Shown piece by piece: positions 17,040 to 25,266 of a stretch of 64,000 nucleotides of DNA (positions within the stretch are counted from its first letter, which is position 1; each line of letters begins with the position of its first letter). The stretch comes from Haloechinothrix_A salitolerans. Lineage in GTDB: Bacteria; Actinomycetota; Actinomycetes; Mycobacteriales; Pseudonocardiaceae. The notes beneath the pieces are model-generated. The model was not told where the DNA came from. It searched no databases and saw only the letters and a program-made list of their open reading frames with translations. The DNA lies in the NCBI RefSeq assembly GCF_039544105.1, contig NZ_BAABLA010000117.1; one strand, given 5' to 3'. Made by a program: the position numbers and the translations under genes.

Positions 17040-18110
17040 ATGTCACGGATCATCATGGGAATCGAGACGTCGTGTGACGAGACCGGCGTTGGGCTGGCTC
17101 GGCTCTTCGAAGACGGCGCCGATGACGCTGCCGAGCCTCGAGTTGAGCTGCTCGCCGACGAGGTCGCCTCCAGCGTCGAGCTGCACGCCCGATACGGCGG
17201 CGTGGTTCCCGAGGTGGCCAGCCGCGCGCACCTGGAGGCGATGGCTCCCACGACCCGCAGGGCGCTGGCGACGGCCGGGTTGTCGCTGTCCGACGTCGAC
17301 GCCATCGCGGTGACGGCCGGGCCAGGGCTCGCCGGGTCGCTACTGGTTGGCGTCGCCGCAGCGAAGGCGTATGCCGCCGCGCTCGACGTCCCGCTGTACG
17401 GGGTGAACCACCTCGCGGGCCACGTCGCGGTCGACACATTGGAGCACGGGCCGCTGCCGAAACCGTGCCTCGCGCTGCTCGTGTCTGGCGGGCACACCCA
17501 GCTGCTGCGGGTGGACGACGTCGCCACCAAGATCACCGAACTGGGCTCGACCGTGGACGACGCGGCGGGGGAGGCCTACGACAAGGTGGCCAGAATCGTC
17601 GGGCTGCCATACCCCGGTGGGCCACCGATCGACAAGGCCGCGAAGGAGGGCGACCCGGAGGCGATCGCGTTTCCGCGCGGCATGACGGGTCCGCGCGACG
17701 CGCCGTTTGACTTCTCGTTCTCCGGGCTCAAGACCGCGGTGGCCCGCTGGATCGAGGCCGCCGAACGGCAGAGCGAGCCGATCCCGGTGCCCGACGTCTG
17801 CGCGTCGTTCCAGGAAGCGGTGGCCGACGTGCTGACCATGAAGGCCGTCGCGGCCGCGCGGGAGTACGGCATCGGCACCATGGTGATCTCCGGAGGCGTG
17901 GCGGCGAACTCGCGGCTGTCGGCGTTGGCGCGCGAACGCTGTGAGGCGGCGGGGATCGAGCTCCGCGTGCCCCGGCCTCGGCTGTGCACGGACAATGGCG
18001 CGATGATCGCCGCCCTCGGCGCGCACGTCGTCGCCGCCGACCTGCCAACGTCCCCGCTGGACTTCTCCGCGACCCCGGCGCTGCCGGTGAGCACGGTGAC
18101 CGTGCGCTGA
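17040..18110 (+). CDS. tsaD: tRNA N6-adenosine threonylcarbamoyltransferase
   Basis: A 356-residue Kae1/TsaD protein, the enzyme that transfers threonylcarbamoyl to A37. It opens with IMGIETSCDETGVG; the metal-binding histidines lie in NHLAGHVAVD, followed by LVSGGHTQLL, DDAAGEAYDKVAR and GGVAANSRL, and the C-terminal CTDNGAMIA. A GTG at 17037 is in frame one codon upstream; the ATG was preferred. The ribosome site is gaggtg, which overlaps the rimI end. The four-gene set tsaE/tsaB/rimI/tsaD is complete here; tsaC is elsewhere. Confidence 0.95.
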   Translation: MSRIIMGIETSCDETGVGLARLFEDGADDAAEPRVELLADEVASSVELHARYGGVVPEVASRAHLEAMAPTTRRALATAGLSLSDVDAIAVTAGPGLAGSLLVGVAAAKAYAAALDVPLYGVNHLAGHVAVDTLEHGPLPKPCLALLVSGGHTQLLRVDDVATKITELGSTVDDAAGEAYDKVARIVGLPYPGGPPIDKAAKEGDPEAIAFPRGMTGPRDAPFDFSFSGLKTAVARWIEAAERQSEPIPVPDVCASFQEAVADVLTMKAVAAAREYGIGTMVISGGVAANSRLSALARERCEAAGIELRVPRPRLCTDNGAMIAALGAHVVAADLPTSPLDFSATPALPVSTVTVR

Positions 18111-18116
18111 GGCGGT

Positions 18117-18169
18117 GTTGTGAAGGGCGTCTTCGCAACACATAGCGTCGCGAGGACGCCCTTCACAAC
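18117..18169. repeat. Double-hairpin repeat, copy 1, between convergent genes
   Basis: A 15-base perfect inverted repeat, GTTGTGAAGGGCGTC at 18117-18131 and its complement at 18155-18169, around a 23-base spacer. The left arm plus the start of the spacer can form a second, smaller hairpin (gttgtgaag ... cttcgcaac). A second copy with the same plan is at 56555-56609. It lies between the tsaD and phoD ends, so it may act as a bidirectional terminator. Confidence 0.6.
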
Positions 18170-18185
18170 TGTGCCGATCGCTATA

Positions 18186-19817
18186 TCAGTGCGCAAGCGG
18201 GTCCAGGCCCGGACGGCGGTCGTGGATGCGGAACGACGCGCGGGTGCTCGCCGTGCCGCCGGGCTCGGTGACTTTGTCCAGCACGCGGAAGTCGACGTCC
18301 ATGGCGTCGCGGCTGATCCGCGTGCGGACATAGCCGCGCTGCCGGTTGTAGAACTTGATGTGCGGGTTGCGCTCCAGCGTCGGGTTGTCCGCCGGGTCCG
18401 AGTCGCTACCGTTGCCGCCGGAGGCGATCGACGTCGTCACGAGCTCGGTGCCGATGACATCGGAGTCAGGGTCGGCGTAGTTCGCCTTGAGCTCATTCGC
18501 CCAGTGGGTGTGGACGTCGCCGGTGAGCACGACAGGGTTGCGCACGCCAGCCTCGACCCAGCCCTCGCTGATCCGCTCCTGCGAGCCCCGGTAGCCGTCC
18601 CAGGCGTCCATGCTGTTCTTGCCGGTCGCGCTGTTGCGGCGCGCGAAGAACACCTGCTGACCAAGGATGTCCCAGCGCGAGGTCGACGAGCGGAAGTTGT
18701 CCAGCAGCCAGGCCTCCTGGTCGTCGCCGGTGATGGTGCGCGCCGGGTCCTTGGCGTCCTCGCACACCTTCCAGCCGTCGCCGCACGCCTGGTCGTCGCG
18801 GTACTGCCGGGTGTCGAGCATATGGAACGTCGCCAGCGAGCCCCACGACACGGCGCGGTAGAGCCGCATCGCCGAGCCGCCAGGGCGGTTGCGAGCGCGC
18901 AGCGGCATGTTCTCGTAGTACGCCCGGAAGGCGTTGGCGCGACGTTGAATGAAGTTGGGCTGCGGGCGCCAGGGCTTCTCGTAGACGTCGCCGGCCCAGT
19001 TGTTGTCGACCTCATGGTCGTCCCAGACGACCAGCCATGGCGCGACGGCGTGCGCCGCCTGGAGGTCGGCGTCGGTGCGGTACTGGGCGTGGCGCTGCCG
19101 GTACTCGGCCAATGACTCCATCTCGGGGCCGACGTGGTCGCGTACGTTGCCGTCGGGGGAGACGTAGGTGTTGGCCGGATACTCGTACAGGTAGTCGCCG
19201 AGGTGCAGTACCAGGTCCGGCTCGTCGGCGGCGAGGTAGCGGTAAGCGGTGAAGTAGCCGTGCTCGTACTGTGAGCAGGATGCGAAGCTCATCGTCAGTG
19301 CTGGCCCGAGTGTGCCAAGCGCGGGCGCGGTACGGGTGCGACCGATCGGTGAGATGTAGCGACCGACTCTGAAGCGGTAGAAGTACTCCCACCCCGGCTG
19401 AAGCCCGGGGGCGGTCTCGACGTGGACGGCGAACCCGGCATCGGGGCCGGTCATGGTGTGGCCGCGCCGGACGACGGTGCGGAAGCGTTCGTCGGTGGCG
19501 AGTTCCCAGTGCACCTTGACGTCGCGCCGCGGCATGCCACCGAAGCCGTCTTCAGCGAGCGGGCGTGGTGCGAGCCGGGTCCAGAGCACGACGCTGGTGG
19601 CGTCCGGCTCGCCGGACGCGACGCCGAGGGTGAACGGATCGGACGTGAGTGGACGGCCCGCGCCCGGGGTGGTGTTGGGCGCGGTGCCTGGTGCGGCGAG
19701 GGCGGGAAGGTTGACGCCCGCGGCTCCGGCGCCCGCGGCGGCGCTGAGGGCGGCGCCGTACCGCAGGATGGAACGGCGAGTAGTGGTTCGGGGATTGCGG
19801 TCACTCGACTCGGTCAT
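18186..19817 (-). CDS. phoD: Secreted alkaline phosphatase D (PhoD family), Tat signal
   Basis: A 543-residue exported phosphodiesterase/phosphatase. Residues 1-45 form a Tat signal: twin Arg in TTTRRSILRYG, an Ala/Gly-rich hydrophobic core, and a cleavage-like ALAAPG. The mature protein shows VVLWTRLAPRPL, the metal-binding HLGDYLYEY and WDDHEVDNNW, and a late GDVHTHW. PhoD enzymes use Ca and Fe to release phosphate from phosphodiesters outside the cell. The start at 19817 follows gggag; a longer frame to 19862 would spoil the signal peptide. A phosphate-regulated promoter is likely, but no PHO box was identified. Confidence 0.93.
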   Translation of the reverse strand: MTESSDRNPRTTTRRSILRYGAALSAAAGAGAAGVNLPALAAPGTAPNTTPGAGRPLTSDPFTLGVASGEPDATSVVLWTRLAPRPLAEDGFGGMPRRDVKVHWELATDERFRTVVRRGHTMTGPDAGFAVHVETAPGLQPGWEYFYRFRVGRYISPIGRTRTAPALGTLGPALTMSFASCSQYEHGYFTAYRYLAADEPDLVLHLGDYLYEYPANTYVSPDGNVRDHVGPEMESLAEYRQRHAQYRTDADLQAAHAVAPWLVVWDDHEVDNNWAGDVYEKPWRPQPNFIQRRANAFRAYYENMPLRARNRPGGSAMRLYRAVSWGSLATFHMLDTRQYRDDQACGDGWKVCEDAKDPARTITGDDQEAWLLDNFRSSTSRWDILGQQVFFARRNSATGKNSMDAWDGYRGSQERISEGWVEAGVRNPVVLTGDVHTHWANELKANYADPDSDVIGTELVTTSIASGGNGSDSDPADNPTLERNPHIKFYNRQRGYVRTRISRDAMDVDFRVLDKVTEPGGTASTRASFRIHDRRPGLDPLAH

Positions 19818-20300
19818 GTGGTGGTCTCCCCACGGGTGATCGACAGTCAGGACGGACCTCACGTTGATCGCCCGTGGTGAGCGGAATGGTCTTGATCGAG
19901 TGACAGCGGAATGAACGCTTGATGCCCACTCCGAAGGCGTCTTTCACCGCACGACGGTCCGCCACGCAGGACGGCGTCGCCGGTGGAGTGGACCCCTTGG
20001 CGGCGCACTGCCGGGCGCACTTGACGTGGTCAGGGCGTGGGCGGCGGCGTCCGCGCTGCGGCGGGCAAGCCTGGGGCACGCGCGCGACGGACGGCGGAAG
20101 GCCGAATCCTGGCCCCGCCCGCGAGCCCTGCGAAGAAGGGATTTCAGCCGATCGGACACAACCCTAGTTGCACGGCTAGCACTCGCCTAGCTAGAGTGCT
20201 AAGCGCATGCGATGAACACGCCCGGCACCCGCGACGACGGGGGTGGGAGTCGTAATCCCTTATCCGATCCGACGCTTATGCGACCGTGGAGGTCAACCCG
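19818..20300. other. Divergent region between phoD and groES
   Basis: About 480 bases without a convincing gene. The phoD side carries the phoD ribosome site but no clear promoter. The groES side holds the CIRCE operator, a sigma-A-like promoter and the groES ribosome site, each listed separately or in the groES entry. Open frames here lack start signals and codon support. Confidence 0.6.
20168..20202 (+). promoter_or_regulatory. groES promoter with CIRCE (HrcA) operator
   Basis: CIRCE is at 20176-20202: CTAGCACTC, nine bases, GAGTGCTAA, differing from the consensus only in the first base. TTGCAC at 20168-20173 and TAGAGT at 20192-20197 form a -35/-10 pair with an 18-base spacer, so the operator covers the spacer and -10. 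HrcA bound here should block transcription, with release on heat stress. Confidence 0.88.
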
Positions 20301-20594
20301 GTGAGCGTGAACATCAAACCGCTCGAGGACAAGCTCGTTGTCCAGACGAGCGAGGCCGAGGAGACGACGGCTTCCGGCCTCGTCATCCCCGACACCGCGA
20401 AAGAAAAGCCCCAGGAGGGCAAGGTCCTGGCCGTAGGCCCGGGACGTATCGACGACAAGGGCAACCGCATCCCGCTGGATGTCAAGGAAGGCGATGTCGT
20501 CATCTACTCGAAGTTCGGCGGCACCGAGGTCAAGTACAACGGTGAGGAGTACTTGATCCTGTCCGCTCGTGACGTGCTGGCCGTCGTCAACTGA
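20301..20594 (+). CDS. groES: Co-chaperonin GroES
   Basis: A 97-residue GroES that caps the GroEL cavity. Conserved parts: VNIKPLEDKLVVQ, the mobile loop near EAEETTASGLVIPDTAKEKP, VLAVGPG, and VVIYSKFGGTEVKY. The GTG at 20301 is seven bases after ggaggt and fits the family N terminus. It leads the groES-groEL unit under the CIRCE operator, and a hairpin lies between the two genes. Confidence 0.97.
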   Translation: MSVNIKPLEDKLVVQTSEAEETTASGLVIPDTAKEKPQEGKVLAVGPGRIDDKGNRIPLDVKEGDVVIYSKFGGTEVKYNGEEYLILSARDVLAVVN

Positions 20595-20649
20595 CGACCC
20601 ATGCCGAGTGTGGGGCCGAGGCACCCGCACGGTGGCGATGCACGACATA

Positions 20650-20690
20650 CCGATGCCCCGGACCCCGCATCGCCGGGGCCGGGGCATCGG
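20650..20690 (+). terminator. Intercistronic hairpin between groES and groEL
   Basis: Arms ccgatgccccgg and ccggggcatcgg form a perfect 12-base stem around a 17-base loop that itself contains complementary GC runs. No T run follows, so it may be a partial terminator or an RNA-processing or stabilising structure that sets the groES to groEL ratio. Confidence 0.5.
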
Positions 20691-20737
20691 CCTTTGCAGC
20701 GTGCCCACACGATACGAAAGGTACCTAGGCGAAGACC

Positions 20738-22336
20738 ATGCCTAAACAGATCAACTTTGACGACGAGGCGCGCAAGTCCCTCGAGCGTGGCGTCAACAAG
20801 CTGGCCGACGCGGTCAAGGTGACGCTCGGGCCGCGCGGCAGGCACGTCGTCCTCGGCAAGAAGTTCGGCGGGCCGACGGTCACCCTCGACGGCGTGACGG
20901 TGGCGCGCGACCTCGAACTGGACGACTCATTCGAAGATCTTGGCGCACAGCTGGCCAAGAGCGTGGCGACCAAGACCAACGACGTCGCCGGTGACGGCAC
21001 CACGACGGCGACCGTGCTGGCGCAGTCGCTGGTCAGCAGGGGCCTCAAGAACGTGGCGGCGGGCGCCAACCCCGCCGCGCTCGGCCAGGGGATCGACGCG
21101 GCGGCCACCAAGGTCGTCGACGTCCTCAAGGAGAAGGCGACGCCGGTCAAGGGCCGGGAGGCCATCGCGCAGGTCGGCACCGTGACCTCGCGTGACTCGA
21201 ACATCGGCTCGCTGCTCGGCGAGGCTGTCGAGAAGGTCGGCGAGGACGGCGTCATCACCGTCGAGGAGTCCTCGACGATGGCCACCGAGCTGGTCATCAC
21301 CGAGGGTGTCCAGTTCGACAAGGGCTTCCTGTCCGCGCACTTCGCGACCGAGCAGGAGCAGCAGCGGGCCACCCTGGAGAACGCGCTGGTGCTGCTGCAC
21401 CGCGAGAAGATCTCCTCGCTGCCCGACCTGCTGCCGCTGCTGGAGAAGGTCGTCGAGTCCAAGAAGCCGCTGCTGATCATCGCGGAGGACGTCGAGGGCG
21501 AGCCGCTGTCCACCCTCGTCGTCAACTCGATGCGCAAGACCCTGTCCGTTGTCGCGGTGAAGGCCCCGTACTTCGGTGACCGCCGCAAGGCGTTCCTTGA
21601 CGACCTCGCGGTCGTCACCGGCGCGGAGGTCATCACGCCGGAGCTGGGCCGCAAGTTGTCCGAGGTCGGCCTCGAGGCGCTCGGCACGGTGCGCCGCGCG
21701 GTCATCACCAAGGACGAGACGACCCTGGTCGATGGCGGCGGCTCCGAGGAGGACCGCAAGGCCAGGATCGCCCAGATCAAGGCAGAGATCGAGACCTCCG
21801 ACTCCGACTGGGACCGCGAGAAGCTGCAGGAGCGGCTGGCGAAGCTGTCCGGCGGCGTCGCGGTGATCAAGGTCGGTGCCGCGACCGAGACCGAGCTCGC
21901 GGAGCGCAAGCACCGCATCGAGGACGCCGTCGCGTCCACCAAGGCCGCCGTCGAGGAGGGCATCGTGCCCGGTGGCGGGTCGGCGCTGGTGCACGCTGTC
22001 AAGTCGCTTGAGGACAACCTCGGCCTTGAGGGCGACGCCGCGACTGGTGTGCAGATCGTGCGGGAGGCGCTCAGCGCGCCACTGCTGTGGATCGCGAACA
22101 ACGCCGGATTCGAGGGCCCTGTCGTCGTGTCCAAGGTCGCCGATCAGGAGTGGGGCCACGGCTTCAACGCCGCCACCGGCGAGATCACCGACCTGGCGAG
22201 CGCGGGCATCGTCGACCCGGTGAAGGTCACTCGCTCCGCGGTGGGCAACGCCGCGTCGATCGCCAGGATGGTGCTCACGACGAACTCCTCCGTCGTCGAG
22301 GCACCCGAGGAGGATGAGGACGAAGACGCGGCCTGA
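20738..22336 (+). CDS. groEL1: Chaperonin GroEL (GroEL1 type)
   Basis: A 532-residue chaperonin. ATP-binding and hinge motifs are present: KVTLGPRGRHVVL, GDGTTTATVLAQ, KEKATPVKGRE and the C-terminal GIVPGGGSALVHA. The C terminus is acidic (EAPEEDEDEDAA) and lacks the Gly-Met repeat tail of housekeeping GroEL. In actinobacteria the copy next to groES is usually GroEL1, while GroEL2 stands alone elsewhere; mycobacterial GroEL1 has a His-rich tail, which this one lacks. The ribosome site is gaaagg before the ATG. Confidence 0.95.
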   Translation: MPKQINFDDEARKSLERGVNKLADAVKVTLGPRGRHVVLGKKFGGPTVTLDGVTVARDLELDDSFEDLGAQLAKSVATKTNDVAGDGTTTATVLAQSLVSRGLKNVAAGANPAALGQGIDAAATKVVDVLKEKATPVKGREAIAQVGTVTSRDSNIGSLLGEAVEKVGEDGVITVEESSTMATELVITEGVQFDKGFLSAHFATEQEQQRATLENALVLLHREKISSLPDLLPLLEKVVESKKPLLIIAEDVEGEPLSTLVVNSMRKTLSVVAVKAPYFGDRRKAFLDDLAVVTGAEVITPELGRKLSEVGLEALGTVRRAVITKDETTLVDGGGSEEDRKARIAQIKAEIETSDSDWDREKLQERLAKLSGGVAVIKVGAATETELAERKHRIEDAVASTKAAVEEGIVPGGGSALVHAVKSLEDNLGLEGDAATGVQIVREALSAPLLWIANNAGFEGPVVVSKVADQEWGHGFNAATGEITDLASAGIVDPVKVTRSAVGNAASIARMVLTTNSSVVEAPEEDEDEDAA

Positions 22337-22364
22337 GTCCGCGACGAACGTCGTCACTCACACA

Positions 22365-22403
22365 TCGGGGCGGCCCTTCCCACAGCGGGGAGGGCCGCCC
22401 CGA
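22365..22403. terminator. Strong hairpin after groEL
   Basis: Left arm tcggggcggccctt and right arm agggccgccccga form a GC-rich stem with a short loop, 29 bases after the groEL stop. whiB3 converges on it from the other side, so it could serve both transcripts; there is no T tract. Confidence 0.75.
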
Positions 22404-22455
22404 CGTCTGCGTCATGCCGGTTGGGGGCCGTGAGCCGTGTTCGGCGGGTGGCGGG

Positions 22456-22758
22456 TCAGGTCGGGGTGAGCGCGAGCTGCCGCTTGCTCGCCTTGATGAT
22501 CGCCTCGCGTTCCGATTCGGAGAGTCCGCCCCAGATTCCGTAGGGCTCGTGCACCTTGAGGGCGTGTGCGCGGCACAGCCGAAGTACGGGACAGGTCTGG
22601 CAAATCGCTTTCGCTTTCGCCTCGCGCCGTGCCCGTGCCGGGCCTCGTTCCCCGTCGGGATGGAAGAAGAATGCGCTATCCAGCCCCCGGCAGGAGCCCT
22701 CCAGTTGCCAGTCCCACACGTCCGCGTTGGGGCCGGGAAGCCGTCGCGTGTCTGCCAT
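22456..22758 (-). CDS. whiB3: WhiB-family iron-sulfur regulator (WhiB3/WhiD type)
   Basis: A 100-residue WhiB protein. Four cysteines (Cys23, Cys53, Cys56, Cys62) are spaced to bind a [4Fe-4S] cluster, followed by the turn EPYGIWGGLSESER and a basic C terminus (IIKASKRQL). WhiB3 in mycobacteria and WhiD in Streptomyces sit in this chromosomal context, next to groEL or bldM. Such proteins bind sigma-A region 4 and tune transcription in response to NO and redox state. It converges with groEL. Confidence 0.93.
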   Translation of the reverse strand: MADTRRLPGPNADVWDWQLEGSCRGLDSAFFFHPDGERGPARARREAKAKAICQTCPVLRLCRAHALKVHEPYGIWGGLSESEREAIIKASKRQLALTPT

Positions 22759-23214
22759 GGGTTTCCGCCTTCACCAGTTGCCGGTGGGTGTTCGTTGTAC
22801 CTGCTCGACGACGAGTGGATTGCTCCATTTGGTGCAACGGCCGTAACGTTAGAACCGCGCCAATACTTGTTCAAGAGTCCTCGGTGGATTCATTCATTAG
22901 ATATCCCCTGCTTGAGTGAGGAAATCGTAGATCGACTTGGCATCGGGAACGAGTTGTCAAATCGGGATCGCGATTTCCGTAATTGATTCATGTTGTCCAT
23001 GTGGGTGGGGTTCCGGTTGCTGGTCTCCGACACCGCCGGGATATTTGGTGATGTGCGAGCCGGAACCTCCCAGAAGCGGGAACGGAACACCGAGCCCGCG
23101 GCCGAGAAGGCGCGATCGGCCGGGGGTTTATCCGGTATCGACACCCCCGCTGTGGACAGCGTTGTGGATAACCCTTCGGATGGGGACAAAGCTGGGGATA
23201 ACCACACCGCGCCG
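22759..23214. other. Divergent region between whiB3 and the MerR-type gene
   Basis: About 450 bases, AT-richer than the rest of the window between 22800 and 22990. It should hold promoters for both flanking genes. An imperfect dyad (aaatcg ... cgattt, 22959-22976) could be an operator. The MerR-type frame is open from 22990, so part of this stretch may be coding if translation starts earlier. Confidence 0.5.
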
Positions 23215-24195
23215 ATGTCGGCCGAACCGACGTTGCCGGTCGCCGCGGTCGCGCGGAGGCTCGGTGTCGCACCGGCGACACTGCGGACGTGGGACCGGCG
23301 CTACGGCCTCGGCCCGAGTCGCCACACCAACGGCAAGCATCGCCGCTACTCGCCGCGCGATATCGCCCGGCTAGAGGTAATGCAGCGGGCGCTCCTGTCT
23401 GGCGCGTCCACGGCGGAAGCGGCGCGGTACGCCCTCGACAGCGACGCCGGTGTCGCGAATACCGAGCCCACATCGTTCGATGACCCCTCGCTTGAGCTGG
23501 CGGGTGCCGTGCCCACGCAGCAGACAGGTCGTCATGAACCGTCCTACGCCGGGTATCACGTGCGAGACGACGTTGGGCACACTCGGCTCGCCCGCAGGCT
23601 CAGCGCGGCGACGATCGCCCTCGACGTCCGCATGGTGCAGCAGGTGCTCGCCGAGGCGATCGGGACCCACGGGGCGCTGCTCGCGTGGGAACACGTGGTG
23701 CGGCCGGTGCTGTCCGCGCTCCGTGCCGGCTGGCGGGGCGGGCGGTCGAGCAAGGAAGCGCGCTATCTGCTCACCGAACTGGCGCTCGGCGCGTTCACGA
23801 GGGCGGCCCCGTTCGTGGAGCGACCCCGCAACCACCATCCGGTACTGCTGGCGTGCCCCAGTCCGGAACGCGCCGGCCTCCCGGTACATGTTCTAGCCGC
23901 GGCCCTCGCGAGCAAGCGCGTCGACACCCTTGTCTACAGCGTGTCGCTCCCAGTGGACGTCCTTGTCGCGACGGTGCGGCGCACCATTCCGGCCGCCGTG
24001 GTGTTGTGGGCGCAGCGCCAAGGTTCGATCGACCCCGTGCTGTTCACACGGCTGACGGGAGGAAAGCAACGCAGCAGATTGTTCGCGTGCGGGCCAGGCT
24101 GGGACGGCGCGCGGCTACCTGCCACCGTGGAACTGCTCGGCGGGCTGCCTGCCGCGGTCGAGCGCGTCTCGTACGTGCTGCCCGGCGCGCCGTAG
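23215..24195 (+). CDS. MerR-family regulator with degenerate B12-binding-like sensor domain
   Basis: About 326 residues. An N-terminal MerR winged helix (LPVAAVARRLGVAPATLRTW, then DRRYGLGPSRHTNGKHRRYS) is followed by a low-complexity linker, a four-helix module (VQQVLAEAIGTHGALLAWEH) and a Rossmann-like part (VLLACPSPERAGLPVH onward). This is the plan of CarH/LitR light and B12 sensors, but the DxHxxG cobalamin motif is absent, so any ligand must differ. The ATG at 23215 begins just before the HTH but has no ribosome site; the frame is open to 22990. The next gene follows after 19 bases. Confidence 0.75.
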   Translation: MSAEPTLPVAAVARRLGVAPATLRTWDRRYGLGPSRHTNGKHRRYSPRDIARLEVMQRALLSGASTAEAARYALDSDAGVANTEPTSFDDPSLELAGAVPTQQTGRHEPSYAGYHVRDDVGHTRLARRLSAATIALDVRMVQQVLAEAIGTHGALLAWEHVVRPVLSALRAGWRGGRSSKEARYLLTELALGAFTRAAPFVERPRNHHPVLLACPSPERAGLPVHVLAAALASKRVDTLVYSVSLPVDVLVATVRRTIPAAVVLWAQRQGSIDPVLFTRLTGGKQRSRLFACGPGWDGARLPATVELLGGLPAAVERVSYVLPGAP

Positions 24196-24214
24196 GCGAT
24201 CTCATACTGGTCCG

Positions 24215-25120
24215 GTGACCGACATCGAGTCCCGACTGCGGGCCGCCGCGTTCGGTGCCGACACCGGCGTGCCCGATGCCGTATTGGCCGAAGCGGAGAT
24301 AGGCGAAGCTGACGAGCCATTGCCTCGCTGGCTCGCCGCCGTCGTGCTCGGTGCGCGGGGACAGTACGCGCGGGCAGCCGCCCTGCTGGAACCGCTGCTC
24401 ACCTGCCGGGATGGCGTGCTCGCCTCGCTGGCGGCGAGCACCCTTGCCTCCCATCGCAGGCAGCTCGGCGGGCACGCGAACGCACGGACGCTCGACGCGG
24501 CCGCGCTGCGGGCGCGACCTGGTGCTGCCGGGTCGGGTGCCGTCGTGGGCGCGGGCGATCCCGATGGCATCGACGTCGCGGGCGCCGTCGCCGACGCGCT
24601 GCTTGGTCTGGCCGCGGACGCCCTCGCGCTCGGTCGCCAACGAGAGGCGCGGACGTTGTTGGCCAGGGTGGCCGCCGCGAACCCGTCCTGCTGGCGTACG
24701 AGAGTCCGGCACGCCTGGGTATCGGCGGAGGTCGAGCTCGCGGCCGGCGCCGCGGTCGCGGCGTGTCCGCACGCTGAGCGGGCGGCGGCCATCGCAAGGG
24801 AGCGTGGCGCGAGCAGACACGTGCTGAAGTCGGACCTCGTGCTCGCGGCGGCGTTGGGAGCGGTGGGTGTCACGCGGGACACAGCGGGAGTGATCGTTCT
24901 CGCGGGGCGAGTGCGCGACGACACCCGGAAACTCGGCTTGTATCCGCTAACATGGCCCGCAGCGCTGCTCCTTGCGGACGCTACCGGCATCGAAGACGCT
25001 GCCGCCGCACGCGAGCTGCGGCGGGAAGCCAGCGGCATCGTGCACGCACTGTTACAGCGGGCCGACCCGCTGGGCAGGAGCCTGGCGATCGCATCGCCAT
25101 GGGTACCCAAGGTCGGCTGA
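24215..25120 (+). CDS. Conserved all-helical protein, TPR-like (cf. Rv3415c)
   Basis: A 301-residue, Ala-rich, wholly helical protein with no signal or membrane span. Repeated helix pairs such as WLAAVVLGARGQYARAAALL and ALLGLAADALALGRQREART resemble tetratricopeptide units, suggesting a protein-binding scaffold. It follows the MerR-type gene on the same strand. Mycobacteria have an uncharacterised gene of similar length (Rv3415c) between whiB3 and sigD. Function unknown. Confidence 0.75.
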   Translation: MTDIESRLRAAAFGADTGVPDAVLAEAEIGEADEPLPRWLAAVVLGARGQYARAAALLEPLLTCRDGVLASLAASTLASHRRQLGGHANARTLDAAALRARPGAAGSGAVVGAGDPDGIDVAGAVADALLGLAADALALGRQREARTLLARVAAANPSCWRTRVRHAWVSAEVELAAGAAVAACPHAERAAAIARERGASRHVLKSDLVLAAALGAVGVTRDTAGVIVLAGRVRDDTRKLGLYPLTWPAALLLADATGIEDAAAARELRREASGIVHALLQRADPLGRSLAIASPWVPKVG

Positions 25121-25266
25121 AAACCCTGGTAAACACGTCTAACTGGCCCCTCGTGCAGACATATGGGCGAAGATCTTCAAAAAAGGCCACCGGATCGTGT
25201 CAAGGTTGGGCTCTCAGCGTCCGATAGGGGTTATGGAACGTCACCCGGCTGCAGGAAGGAAACCCC

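Noticed and set aside
20927..22357. A 476-codon minus-strand frame opposite groEL
   Set aside because: Long antisense frames opposite groEL are a usual artefact in high-GC genomes; no ribosome site or domain is seen.
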